A DNA stretch of 64,000 nt from Linum tenue (lineage: Eukaryota; Streptophyta; Magnoliopsida; Malpighiales; Linaceae), in contig CAMGYJ010000002.1 of the NCBI GenBank assembly GCA_946122785.1, forward strand, positions 71,948,724 through 72,012,723. Direction: 5' to 3'. Below are positions 23,946 through 34,228 of the stretch, piece after piece. A model generated the notes under the pieces. The model saw nothing but the letters and a program-made list of their open reading frames with translations. It was not told where the DNA came from and did no database searches. Position 1 is the first letter of the stretch, and the number at the start of each line of letters is the position of its first letter. Made by a program: the position numbers and the translations under genes.

Positions 23946-24385
23946 CAGAGGTGGCAATTGGATCGGATTCGTGGATTGTATTGGTGGATCCATGGATCAA
24001 ATGGATTGGATCCAATGGATTGGTGGATTCATGGATTGGATCCAATGGATTGGTGGATTGATCCATGAATCCAAATGACATTCAGGGCTTGGACCAAAAT
24101 GTAAATTTTGAAAAGTTTAGGTACTAAAATGTCTTAATGAAAAATTTTAGGTACCAAAATGTAATTTTCCAATGATATTTTCGTATAAAAATATAAATTT
24201 TAGGTACCAAAATGTAAAATATAAAAAATATACGTACTAAATCGTAATTTGTCATTTGGATCTATGGATTGATCCATGAATCCACCAATCCAATTGGATT
24301 TGGATAAAATGGATTGTATTTGATGGATAATTTGGTGGATGGATTGGATTGGATTCATGGATTTGAATCCTAATTGCCACCTCTA
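23946..24385. mobile_element. hAT-like MITE, 440 bp
   Basis: Inverted ends share agaggtggcaatt exactly (left 23947-23959, right 24372-24384). The flanking 8-mers gttacaac and cttacaac differ at one base, a typical hAT duplication. The interior has many copies of ggattgg/ccaatcc and of ggtaccaaaatgtaa. It is inserted immediately beside the TRIM inside broken array copy C. No coding capacity. Confidence 0.8.
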
Positions 24386-24761
24386 CTTACAACAACAAGT
24401 CAACAACCAACCGGCGGTTGATCAGAACAATAATGCTAAGCCCAAAAACCGTCCAACCCCCGTGGGTCTCGTTCTTGGGATTCTCATCACCATCCCCGCC
24501 GGTCTATTTCTCGGGTTTTCACTATTATGTATTGATGAACTGAAGGCCTACTCCCCCAAAGCGGACGTTGTTTTAGGGTTCGTGTCAGTTACAGTTACGT
24601 TTATTTTGATATCGTATACTCAAAATTGATGTAATGAGTTAGAACTTCTATCATGTAAATGTTTGTGGGCGTTTCTCCTCTTTTATATCGAGTTATATCA
24701 CACAAAATACAACTCGACATTAAAAAATAAATTGCCTCAAAGAAATGTGACTTTCTAAAAT

Positions 24762-25290
24762 GTGAAATTGTTACTTGCTAACAAAATAAAGCCACATTCG
24801 GGGATTGCGCATGGACTCCAACTGGCGTGGGATGGGGGGCACATGAAGGTTGTTGTGCAGACTGACTCTACAACATCGATATCACTCATTAAGTCCGTTG
24901 CTTCCTCTCAACCTCATCATACACTGATGTCGTATATTCGCCGGATGCTTGAGAGGGACTGGGAAGTGTCGATTGGCCATGTGTTCAGGGAAGCAAATTT
25001 TGTGGCCGATTACTTGGCTTCGGTAGAACTAGTTGAGTAGCCCGCAGCCGGGGATGGATCCCAGACAAGCCGGGCTGGACCTGCAGAAAAATTGTCAGAG
25101 TGAACATAATTCAGTAAGTTCATCAGGCTCACCCTCTCTTGTTCAACGCGCCCCCCTAAGACTATGTGAAACAGTTCTTGGGAGTTGGGAGATATCTAGT
25201 TTGGGGGAAGACACTGCAATTTGGTTGAGACGTTCGGTCATAAGTTATTGTTTAACGTATTTTAATTTTGTATGATCTCAATAGTCAATA
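24762..25290 (+). pseudogene. 5'-truncated LINE fragment, RNase H domain
   Basis: The frame 24762-25040 encodes an RVT_3-type RNase H: QTDSTTSISLI with its catalytic Asp, then HVFREANFVADYLAS near the end, the usual LINE C-terminus. Upstream domains are missing. The following 3' flank includes a stretch (about 25187-25246) that recurs in the intron at 47410-47467, which suggests the LINE tail. It differs in sequence from the full LINE at 26277, so it belongs to another family. Confidence 0.7.
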
Positions 25291-25683
25291 TCACGCCATT
25301 TTTTTTCCTTTATTAATTTTTGTGGTAAAACAAGTGAACATCAAGCAAGCCAAGCCAAAATAATTCATCCATATATCATGTCCAACGGTTAAAAATCGTT
25401 TGTTTCATCGATAATCGTCCAAACAAACAGACCAACTCACTATTATAACTGGCATGATGATTATATCGATCCGATAGCTAATCATGTATGGTCTTACAAC
25501 ATCGGTGTTTTACCGTGATATTTTTTAAGAAGATGGAAGGAAAAAAATATCTCGGCTTAAATTATTAAATACTCCCAATAGTGTACTCACATATTATTAA
25601 AATAACTTTTTTTTTAATAAATGGTTGGTACTTGACTACTTAATTATATATTAAAAAAAGCTTATATTTACTATGCCAACATC

Positions 25684-26129
25684 TAGGGATGGCAAAAATA
25701 TCCGTAACCGTGGATATCCGCCCGAACCCGAATATTGCGGGTAATGGGTGGACATGGGTTTCTCACTATCCAACCTGAACCCGCCCGATTATGCATGTAT
25801 TTTGTCTAGAAATAATCATTATAAGTATAATATTTTCATGAAATTGTGTTATTTTAATTATTTTTCTTCATTCTAGTGAATTATTGGCATACTTTTCCTT
25901 TTACGTAATGTGAGAATATGTGTAAATTTTAACATACTGATTGGAGTTATGAAGATAAATTACTATCCATGGATAACCGTGGATACCCGAAACCCGAACG
26001 GGTATGATCATGATTTTGATTTTCTACCCGTTTCACATGTGGCTACAGGTATGGGTAAAACTCAAACTACTTTGGGTAAGATAATAGATATGCACTATCC
26101 ATCCCCGACCTGACCAATTGCCATCCTTA
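25684..26129. mobile_element. hAT-like MITE, tagggatgg family, copy 1
   Basis: It starts tagggatggcaaaaatatcc and ends with the complementary ttgccatcctta. The interior matches the element at 57546-58086 over long stretches (cgtggatat, cccgaatattgc, gtattttgtctag). The flanks do not form a clear 8-bp duplication, so the copy is older or its edge has mutated. Confidence 0.65.
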
Positions 26130-26409
26130 CCATCTCTTGCCACTAGGGTAATCAAAATCGTTTTTCTTCTCTCTCTCCCAAGTATTCTCCCTCCCAAATA
26201 TTATATATATGATTATTTTCATTGGGCTACTTCTCTCTTTATGTTTTAAGTGAAAATAATATTATTCTAATAAGTCCCCTCTCTCCTCCCCCTCACCCCT
26301 GTATCACGACGAGCGGTTACTCTCCCCGCTTCCATTATCGCCGACGTGCGACGCCAAATTCGCTGCCTCCGGCGACGTGCCTCCGCCTTTCAGGCGAGGG
26401 GTTTCTCTG

Positions 26410-27564
26410 ATGGACCCAATTGATGGCCCTATAAAGCCTCGATTTGGTTCAATTGAGCCTCCATTGCTTCAACACAGCTTACGAAAGTTCCTTGGCTTCC
26501 CACCTTGTAAACCTAATTTCACTTCAACAATGGCTGCTGAGATTGTTGCCGTGTTCAATGACGATATCATAGCAGCTGCTGAGGAGAGGGCCGAGCTTAG
26601 TCTCCTGGGGAAGCTTCACGGACCTGCTCCGCCTCCCGGTAGTCTTCAGAGCTTTCTGGGTGACGTATGGGGCTGTCAAGGGACTGTTACGGTGCTTCCG
26701 ACTGAAGAAGGGCTTACCCAATTCATCTTCTCGGACCCGGCCGACCTTCCGATGGTGCGGGATGCGACTCCGTGGATTCTTCCTCGATTCCTCATTCATG
26801 TCCGTGCTTGGTGCGCCCCTTCGGCGGCAGTGTCTGCGGAATTGGACCGAGTGCCTCTGTGGGTTCAACTGTGGAAAGTTCCTTCAGAAGGCCATACTGT
26901 GTTGATGGCCCGGTGCCTAGGAGAGGCGATGGGAGACCTCAAAGAAGCGGCTGTCCATGTCGGTCGCAATACTGGTGGAGTGTACTTGCGTGCCAAAGTG
27001 GGGTTGGATGTCAAATTGGCGCTTCCACAATCTGTAACTGCTGGTCATGAAAATATCAGTAAGGGGTCGTTTAAAGCTACTGTTTTATATGAGAAACTGC
27101 CCCTCTTCTGCTTCTGTTGTGGTGTGATAGGGCATTCCAGTTCAAGCTGCTCTCGATCCTCGGAGTTCGCGGGGAAGGACCTTCCATATGGGTGGAAGAC
27201 TCTGGCGTATGACAAAGGCCCGAAAGTGAATGAGCTCACCCTCAGGAGGAAGAAAGCTCGTTTCTCCTGGGTCCGTCAGCCGGCTGGGCGAGGTTGGAAG
27301 GGGCATTCCCCAACTGCCCCTCCTTCCATGATTAAAAATTCCCCTTCTGGTGCGGATAGGAATACGGCGGGTATGCAGCGTCTGACGCTTCACTCATCCC
27401 CCTCTTCCTCTCAAGGACGTAAGCGAGATGTTCTAGAAGATGGAGAGATCCCACCAGCACCTAAGTCCATGTGTATCGAAGACAAGGAGACTGATGTTGT
27501 TGAAGCTGCAAAATCTATCCAGGTGGAGGAAACCGGCCTAGATCGGTCCCAGTACAAGATATGA
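26410..27564 (+). CDS. LINE ORF1, gag-like nucleic-acid-binding protein
   Basis: 384 residues from the ATG at 26410; the open frame extends upstream without another ATG. The N-terminal half has the DUF4283 pattern of plant LINE ORF1 (a domain ending in TPWILPRFLIHVRAWC, then RVPLWVQLWKVP). A CCHC-type knuckle follows (CFCCGVIGHSSSSC), then a basic, low-complexity tail. It is thought to coat the LINE RNA. Its stop overlaps the ORF2 start as ATGA at 27561-27564, which suits stop-restart translation. Confidence 0.85.
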   Translation: MDPIDGPIKPRFGSIEPPLLQHSLRKFLGFPPCKPNFTSTMAAEIVAVFNDDIIAAAEERAELSLLGKLHGPAPPPGSLQSFLGDVWGCQGTVTVLPTEEGLTQFIFSDPADLPMVRDATPWILPRFLIHVRAWCAPSAAVSAELDRVPLWVQLWKVPSEGHTVLMARCLGEAMGDLKEAAVHVGRNTGGVYLRAKVGLDVKLALPQSVTAGHENISKGSFKATVLYEKLPLFCFCCGVIGHSSSSCSRSSEFAGKDLPYGWKTLAYDKGPKVNELTLRRKKARFSWVRQPAGRGWKGHSPTAPPSMIKNSPSGADRNTAGMQRLTLHSSPSSSQGRKRDVLEDGEIPPAPKSMCIEDKETDVVEAAKSIQVEETGLDRSQYKI

Positions 27565-30500
27565 GTATCTTGGCTTGGAACTGCCGGGGATTTGGCAAGT
27601 CCTTGGCGAAAAGATCCCTCCTTTCTGCCGTGTTCAGTAGGTCTCCCATTATCGTGTTCTTGTGTGAAACAAAGTGTCGTGATAGGAAGGTTAAGTCTCG
27701 TCTTAATCGATTAGGGTTCTCAGAGTCAGTTCTAGTTAGTCCTGTTAATACTGCAGGTGGAATGGCAGTAGCTTGGTCATCTGAAGTAAATTGTACTGTC
27801 CCTTTCCAGTCATCGTCTTTCATGGTAGTAGAGTGTGTTCACCAAGTCTATGGGTCCTTTCTATTTGTCTTTGTTCATCTGGATTGTACTGAGGCTCGTC
27901 GCTTAGAACAACTCAATGAAATTTCAGCTTTCCTTTTGTCGGTTGTGTGTCCGTTTTTCATCTTTGGGGACTTTAACTGTTTACTATCTTCTGATGAAAA
28001 AGTAGGTGGGCGGATGCCATCTCCTCACTCATTAGCTATGCTGCAGGACTTTGTCCATTTACATAATCTCCATGATCTTGGCTATCAAGGTCCACCATTT
28101 ACATGGTCAAACAGAAGGTCTCCCGCAGACCATATCATGGCAAGGTTGGACAGATGCTTGGCGTCTCCCACAGCTATAACCGTTTGGACAGGTATGCAAG
28201 TTCACCACTTATCTGATCTGGGTTCTGATCATAGAATGCTTTTACTCCAGTTGCACCCGGCAGCAGCCCGCACCAAGGCCAATTTTCACTTCGACTGCCG
28301 ATGGATAGACAATCTTGAAGCACAAGACATTTTAACTGTGGAATGGCAACAGCTAGGTGGCGGCACGTTTCAGTTTCAGCTTCATTCTACTCTGAAGCGG
28401 TCTCGTCATAAGCTCTTCTCCTGGGCATCAAATGGTACATCCAACACAGCTAGAGCTATTCGAGAACTCAAGGATGCTGTCGCTTTACTCCGAGAGGGCA
28501 ACCCTATTGACTGGCAAAGTATTGGAGCCTTGGAACAACAACTCTCCGAGGCTTATACTCAAGAGGAGATATACTGGCAGCAGAAGTCCCGAGTTGGCTG
28601 GCTAAACAGAGGGGATTCTAATACAAGTTTTTTCCACCTTTCAACTCTTCAACGACGCCGGCAGAACCGAATTCTGGTGCTTCGGGATGATAATGGTGAG
28701 CTACAATCGGATGAGTCGACGAAAGGTTTGATTGCTGTCTCCCATTTTCAAACTTTGTTTACCTCTGAATGCTTGCACGTTCTTTCATTTGTGGATTGCT
28801 TAAACCTTCCCACACTTGTGGTAGAGTCTATGAATGTCATGTTAACTGCTCCAGTGACCCGAGAAGATGTCCGCAAAGCTGTCTTTAGCATTGGGGGCTA
28901 TCAAGCTCCGGGTTCGGATGGTTTCACAGGTATTTTCTTCCAATCTTTTTGGGGTTTAGTGGGGGAATCGGTTGTCGCTGCAGTGCTGGAATTTTTTCAT
29001 ACGAGCCACCTCTTACCCAATTTCAATCATACTTGGATTACCTTAATCCCAAAGATCCCCAATGCCGAATTTATGCGTCAAATGCGGCCTATAGGCTTAT
29101 GCCAAGTACCTTATAAGATTATTTCTAAGGTCCTAACAGCTAGGTTGAGTCAGATACTTCCTCGAGTTGTTGGCCCTTTTCAGAATGGATTCATCAAAGG
29201 TCGGTTAATTTCGGATAACATTCTCTTAGGACAGGAGGTAATGCAATTCTTAAAAACTAAAACTCAAGGTAGAGAGAAATGGATGGCTTTGAAATTAGAC
29301 ATGGAAAAAGCTTACGATCGGGTTGAATGGGATTTTCTTTTTGCTATCATGGATAGGCTGGGATTTTGTGAACAATGGATGAAGTGGGTGCGTGAGTGTG
29401 TCACTACCGTTTCCTGCTCTGTTTTGATTAATGGTACTCCTCATGGTTACTTCCACCCGCAGAGAGGAATTCGACAAGGAGATCCTCTCTCCCCTCTCCT
29501 GTTTGCCCTTTATACTGAAGGCTTTTCTTCATTCATCTCTCAAGCTGTTCAAAGTCAATATTTGCATGGATTGAAAATTCATCACCGCTGCCCAGTAATG
29601 TCTCACTTATTTTTTGCAGACGACACTTATCTATTCCTCCGTGCATCCTTGCCGGAATGCCAAAACCTTCTTACTTTGTTTGCCTCATATCAGCAGGTCA
29701 GTGGCCAAAAGGTAAATCTCCAGAAGTCCACTGTCACATTCAGCAGCAATGTAGGCCAAGACGAAGCTGAAGCTATCATGTCTATCTTGGGGGTGGCAGC
29801 TGGTGGCCCGCAAGACCGCTACCTTGGCTTACCTACGAGAATATCTAGATCCAAACAGGAAACTTTCCAATTCGTTGAAGATCAATTAATTTCCAGATTG
29901 CAACAGTGGAAAACTAAGGCCCTTTCCCTGGCTGGCAAAGAGGTCCTCTTGAAATCTATAGCAACATCCCTCCCCAATTATGCTATGCTAAGCTTTCGTT
30001 TGCCTGTTACATCCTGTCGTAGGTTGAATGGTCATTTAGCACGATTCTGGTGGGCTCAACAAGATCGAGATAAAGGAATGAAGTGGGCATCATGGCGATC
30101 TCTTTGCAGGCATAAACACCACGGTGGGCTAGGATTCCGGGACTTCGACAGTAACAACAAGGCATTGCTTGCTAAACACACTTGGCGCATTCTCCAAGAA
30201 CCCGATAGTCCCCTTGCTGTCATGTATAAAGGGAAGTACTTTCATCAGTCCTCTATTTTGCAGGCTACTCCGGGTCCTCGGCCATCCTGGGCATGGCGAG
30301 GTATTTTGGAAGGACGAGACCTCCTCTTACAAGGGATTCGTTGGCTCATTGGATCTGGATCGCTGGTTAACATAACAGAGGACATTTGGCTGCCGACCAC
30401 GCCCCCATCTCGGCCCAAGCTTCTTCCACTCTCCACTCCGCCTTCGCCTCTTGTGTCATCCTTGATTGATCATGCTGCTGGTTCCTGGAAACTTGACTTG

Positions 30501-31670
30501 CTCAAGGAACTATTCGATGAGGAGACAGTGAAGGTAATTTGCTCGATCCCTCTCCCCACCCTGCCTATGGCTGATAGAATTGTATGGCATTACGAGTCTT
30601 CCGGGGAATACTCTGTCAAATCAGGTTATAAGCTGGCTGCTACTGAATTCGTGCGTGATTTATCTACAATTCCAGTAATCTTTGATATTAAAGCTTGGAA
30701 ATTTCTTTGGTCAATCCCGGTTCCTCCCAAGTTGAAATTTTTCCTATGGAGATTGATTAAAGGCTTTCTTCCTGTGAGAGATGTGTTGCGAGATAAGGAT
30801 TTGGTATCCGAGGAAGATGAGGCTGCCTTGTCTTGTCCGGTCTGTTGTGGTAGTTCAGAGCCTCTTTCCCACTGTTTTTTACACTGTCGCGTTGCTGTTA
30901 CCTTATGGGAGTTGGCTGGGTTTGGACACTTGTTGAATATTGTGAACTCCATGCATGTAGCAGTAGGATGGCGCTTCCTGTTCTTTGATGCAGGCCTGGA
31001 CAGCAGTACCATTGCACGGCTTGTCTTTCTCTACTGGAGGATATGGAAGGGCCGCTGCTCAGCTGCTTATGACCATATATTGCTCCTCCCACCAACCTTA
31101 TTGCGACATTATGATTCCCAAGTGGCAGAATGGGAGAATGCTCAAGCTGACCCAAGCAACTCTGCTCGGAATCGTGGGAGGAGTCCTACAGGGCAATCGG
31201 GTCAGTCATCTTCTCCTCCAAATATTCCGGATGACGCTGTTCTTGTTCACTTCGATGGGGCAACAAAGGAATCAGTCGGAGGAGCTATTGGGTTTGTGGG
31301 ATTCTTACATGATCGTGGTGTGAGCTTTGCATTTGGTCGTTTCTATCCGGGAGTATCTGATCCTTTCCTTTTAGAACTCATGGCTCTACGAGATGCTATG
31401 CGCTGGTGTATTTCTCATTCTGTTACTAATGTCCTCTTCTGTGGTGACTCGCAGGTACTCATCCGGATGGTAAACGCGATTGATTCGGCTCACGGTTTGG
31501 GAGGTGCCATTCTGAAGGAGGTTCAGGTGTTGCGAACATCTCTCCAGCGTGTTTCGTTTCATTTCGCGCCGCGTAGGTATAATAGGGCTGCCCATGTCGT
31601 GGCAAGACAAGCCCTCTTATCGTTGGTTCAGCGTCTCGTTGACCAACGTTCCTTTCTTCTTTCTCTTTGA
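27561..31670 (+). CDS. LINE ORF2: endonuclease, reverse transcriptase, RNase H
   Basis: 1369 residues with no interruption. In order: an APE-type endonuclease (residues 1-230; LAWNCRGFG, FIFGDFN, LGSDHRMLLL), a reverse transcriptase (about 450-760; GYQAPGSDGF, IRQGDPLSPLLF, and FADD near residue 684), a zf-RVT region (about 1000-1110), and a C-terminal RNase H (VHFDGATK, ELMALRDA, CGDSQ, NRAAHVVARQAL). This is the architecture of plant L1 elements with acquired RNase H. All catalytic motifs I can read are present. Confidence 0.92.
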   Translation: MSILAWNCRGFGKSLAKRSLLSAVFSRSPIIVFLCETKCRDRKVKSRLNRLGFSESVLVSPVNTAGGMAVAWSSEVNCTVPFQSSSFMVVECVHQVYGSFLFVFVHLDCTEARRLEQLNEISAFLLSVVCPFFIFGDFNCLLSSDEKVGGRMPSPHSLAMLQDFVHLHNLHDLGYQGPPFTWSNRRSPADHIMARLDRCLASPTAITVWTGMQVHHLSDLGSDHRMLLLQLHPAAARTKANFHFDCRWIDNLEAQDILTVEWQQLGGGTFQFQLHSTLKRSRHKLFSWASNGTSNTARAIRELKDAVALLREGNPIDWQSIGALEQQLSEAYTQEEIYWQQKSRVGWLNRGDSNTSFFHLSTLQRRRQNRILVLRDDNGELQSDESTKGLIAVSHFQTLFTSECLHVLSFVDCLNLPTLVVESMNVMLTAPVTREDVRKAVFSIGGYQAPGSDGFTGIFFQSFWGLVGESVVAAVLEFFHTSHLLPNFNHTWITLIPKIPNAEFMRQMRPIGLCQVPYKIISKVLTARLSQILPRVVGPFQNGFIKGRLISDNILLGQEVMQFLKTKTQGREKWMALKLDMEKAYDRVEWDFLFAIMDRLGFCEQWMKWVRECVTTVSCSVLINGTPHGYFHPQRGIRQGDPLSPLLFALYTEGFSSFISQAVQSQYLHGLKIHHRCPVMSHLFFADDTYLFLRASLPECQNLLTLFASYQQVSGQKVNLQKSTVTFSSNVGQDEAEAIMSILGVAAGGPQDRYLGLPTRISRSKQETFQFVEDQLISRLQQWKTKALSLAGKEVLLKSIATSLPNYAMLSFRLPVTSCRRLNGHLARFWWAQQDRDKGMKWASWRSLCRHKHHGGLGFRDFDSNNKALLAKHTWRILQEPDSPLAVMYKGKYFHQSSILQATPGPRPSWAWRGILEGRDLLLQGIRWLIGSGSLVNITEDIWLPTTPPSRPKLLPLSTPPSPLVSSLIDHAAGSWKLDLLKELFDEETVKVICSIPLPTLPMADRIVWHYESSGEYSVKSGYKLAATEFVRDLSTIPVIFDIKAWKFLWSIPVPPKLKFFLWRLIKGFLPVRDVLRDKDLVSEEDEAALSCPVCCGSSEPLSHCFLHCRVAVTLWELAGFGHLLNIVNSMHVAVGWRFLFFDAGLDSSTIARLVFLYWRIWKGRCSAAYDHILLLPPTLLRHYDSQVAEWENAQADPSNSARNRGRSPTGQSGQSSSPPNIPDDAVLVHFDGATKESVGGAIGFVGFLHDRGVSFAFGRFYPGVSDPFLLELMALRDAMRWCISHSVTNVLFCGDSQVLIRMVNAIDSAHGLGGAILKEVQVLRTSLQRVSFHFAPRRYNRAAHVVARQALLSLVQRLVDQRSFLLSL

Positions 31671-31900
31671 TCTTTGGCCGCTTCGGTCCTGTAATCTCGT
31701 ATCTTGCTATTCCTCTTCGGAATATCTTTGGCAAAAAAAAAAAAAAAAAAATTATTCTAATAAGTCAAAAAAATATACATTGGGAGTATCTAATAATTCG
31801 TCGCGGAGCTTTACTCGGAAAATTTTACATCAGTTACCGGAGATAGAGCTAGGCAATAAAAAATAATAATAAAAAATAACAAAGACGAAATACCATTTCT

Positions 31901-31910
31901 CCCTTTTTAT
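31901..31910 (+). promoter_or_regulatory. Array promoter box, copy E (shortened)
   Basis: Only ccctttttat of the shared box is clear, followed by ataacagatcgc instead of the usual cgcacaaa. It sits about 115 bp before the ATG, the expected place. Confidence 0.4.
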
Positions 31911-32021
31911 ATAACAGATCGCTTGCCCCATGCTTGCTAAATCACTCACTAAAAATTTCCTTATTAAGGATTAATCACAAGCAATCCGTTCCATCTCTTC
32001 GAGCTTTTGCAATAGTCTAAA

Positions 32022-32996
32022 ATGGGTACTCAGCCCGAATCTCCATTGTTGCCCCAACACCATGAGAAGAAATCCAAGTACGCCGACGCCGCCACCATCG
32101 TCGTTCCCACGGCCACCGATCCTCCTACGCCGCCAGCCGCCTCCGATGCGCTTAACAATAAGAAACCACAATCCGAACTTGCTGAGTGCTTAACTGGCTG
32201 CTGCGTAGTCGCCATTTTTTTCGCCTTGGTCGGCGGTGTTATAACAACCGCTTTCATGACATACGGCCACTTGGCACCCTACTCCCCCTCGGCCGACGTC
32301 GTTTCAGCCTTTGTGTCAGTCAACAACGACACTAATGGGCCCAAGACGGGCCGGTTAACTGCCAATTGGGCCTTCACTCTCAATCTCAACAACGCGCTCT
32401 TTTGCGATTACTGTCAGGGCGTGTATCCGTACCAAGTCGAGGCTTCCGTTTATTATCATGGCGGCGAGGACGGTGGCGGGCATATGCTCGCATCGACTCA
32501 TCAGTTCTCCGGGTTAACCGTCGACCCGAGCCTGGAGACCTTTTTAATTCAATTGGGAGCGGAAGAAGCGGACGTCGGGGAGAGCGTGGTCGCGGCGATT
32601 TTCAAGGATGTAGCCGAATTGGAGCAGAATCGGTTGCGGTTCAGAGCTGTGGTTCTGGTGTGGGTGCGGGTCAAACCGAACAACTTACGTAGCCGGTATT
32701 ATTTGGTGCGGATTAGTTGCGATCCGTTTTGGACCGGATCTGCCGGTATTGTGGGCAAGTCTCACGAAGATCGCAAAAAATGTCAAGTTCACGTGTAAGT
32801 ACATAAAAAAAAAAATCAACCGCATGCAGACTTTGTATTAATCCTGAATATATATGTATTAAATTAATATATTGTATTATATTGATATTATGGTTTAACT
32901 GGTTGTGTGGGGTGGTTTATTTGGTTGAGCAGGACTCGACAAAGCAAACCAAGCACCCTGGACGAAGATCGGACAAGACTGAGCACCGCAAAATAA
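32022..32996 (+). CDS. NDR1/HIN1-like (LEA2-like) membrane protein, array copy E
   Basis: Exon 1 is 32022-32794 and exon 2 is 32933-32996, giving 278 residues; the unspliced frame stops at 32796-32798 inside the donor. It is the closest paralogue of copy A: both start with M-G-[ST]-Q-P-E-S-P-L-L-P-Q-H-H and share LTANWAFTL, VEASVYYHGG, AELEQNRLRFRAVVLVWVR and RISCDPFWTGSA. Membrane helix at about residues 58-79. The spliced tail carries QSKPSxLDxxRTRL, almost the array consensus. Cysteine pairs near the helix (GCC) and in the ectodomain (CDYC) could be modified or bridged; the latter aligns with CC in copies A and F. Confidence 0.76.
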
Positions 32997-33695
32997 ACTA
33001 AAGTGAAGCTTTCGGTCGTGCAAGTGTTAGTTTTGATTCACGATCTTTTGTAAGGATAGAGCTTTATGGAGATTAATTTTGATTTTCGGATTTGATGTTG
33101 TTATTGTATGGTTTTTATATGGATTAGTAACTATTATGAGATTGAAAGGTTTGTATTTGACAGATATCTATTATGTCTGTTGATTTCGAGCCGAGGCGGA
33201 TCCAGTAATTACATCAAGGGTATTCAACGATGAAATAAATCACCAAAAATTGTCAAATAGTCTTGAGTTCAATTACTAGCATCGCAAAAATAAAATTTTA
33301 CAAAGGAATTTTGTCAAAAAATGGAAACAAGGTCGGTCAACCTTGGTTAACCTAGGTCCGCCACAAATTGCGAGAATGTTGTTTTTTTTTAATTTTCATT
33401 TATGGGATGAACCTTTCGTAAGTAGGACCTCGTGCAGTGTTAGAAAATATGTCAATTATGTATTTTTGAATGATTTTTTCGCTCAGTCCCAAAGTTTTTG
33501 ACAATTCATTACAGTCATTACAAACCAAAAACTGAACCCTTGTGATAAAAAAAATATATTGAATCCTATTCTTACATGAATATTTACACCATCACTCACA
33601 AAATCCATGATGTTTTGAAAGGTTTTGCTCTGTCAAGTTTACTTTGTGTCTTTCTCAAACCAAATAAACAAACTCTATGAAAGTCATCTAGCCGT
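32997..33695. other. Intergenic, no gene seen
   Basis: 3' flank of copy E and AT-rich sequence up to the Copia element. Nothing else is supported. Confidence 0.5.
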
Positions 33696-34228
33696 GATAA
33701 TGTTAGAAGATGATGAACTGAAGACTGGAGATTTGGCGCGAGTTGGAGTTTGAATAAACTTAGGTGTTGCTGTGTCGTTTTGGTTTTAGCATTACTGTGT
33801 CGTTTTAGTCTGTGAGTCATTGAGTCAGTTGGAGGGTTTCTTTCGTGTCTTAGGCTGCAAGGTATTCTGCAGCTAGTGTGTTAGTGGGTAGTTTGTTAGC
33901 TATTTTTCAGGATAGTGGGAGCCTGAATTAGTGGCCCTAATCTCTGTACTTAGTTACGTTTCTGATTCTAAATCAAACTGTCAGATTGCATTACAAAGAG
34001 TTTTCACATTTGGTATCAGAGCTCTTGCAAGCTGTAACCAAAAGAAAGTGCTTTCAAGCCAACGTGAGAGAGTGAGTTTAAGCTGTCAAGCTACTGAGTG
34101 ACTGAGAAACTGCTATTGAGTTGCAGTGTGGGTCTGGGAAACACGAGAGAACTGGAGAGGTGTTCTTCAACTCGGGTGAGTGATTAGTTCAAAGTTTTAG
34201 AGAGGTTTCTGCAATCAGAAGCAGAAAC

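Larger units (their letters stand above)
23465..24600 (+). pseudogene. Broken NDR1/HIN1-like copy C, N-terminal half only
   Basis: A promoter box at 23465-23483 and a leader are followed by two transposon insertions (TRIM 23598-23936 and hAT-like MITE 23946-24385). Coding sequence then resumes at about 24386 without a start: a Pro/Asn-rich stretch, a membrane helix (GLVLGILITIPAGLFLGFSL), then LKAYSPKADVVLGFVSV, aligned with APYSPNADVVSAFVS of copy A. It ends at about 24591, where homology stops; the rest of the ectodomain and the last exon are gone. A 5'-truncated LINE lies just downstream. No product is expected. Confidence 0.7.
26277..31750 (+). mobile_element. Full-length L1-type LINE with poly(A) tail
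   Basis: The perfect 16-bp duplication attattctaataagtc (26261-26276 and 31751-31766) brackets an element with two overlapping open frames and an A-tract at the 3' end (about 31733-31750). Perfect flanks and uninterrupted frames mean a recent insertion that might still be mobile. It lies between broken array copy C and intact copy E. Confidence 0.93.

Noticed and set aside
23970..24070. A ggattggatccaatgg minisatellite as a stand-alone repeat
   Set aside because: It is the subterminal repeat zone of the hAT-like MITE at 23946-24385.
27561..31670. A host reverse transcriptase or endonuclease gene
   Set aside because: The ORF1/ORF2 order, poly(A) tail and 16-bp target duplications show it is a LINE.
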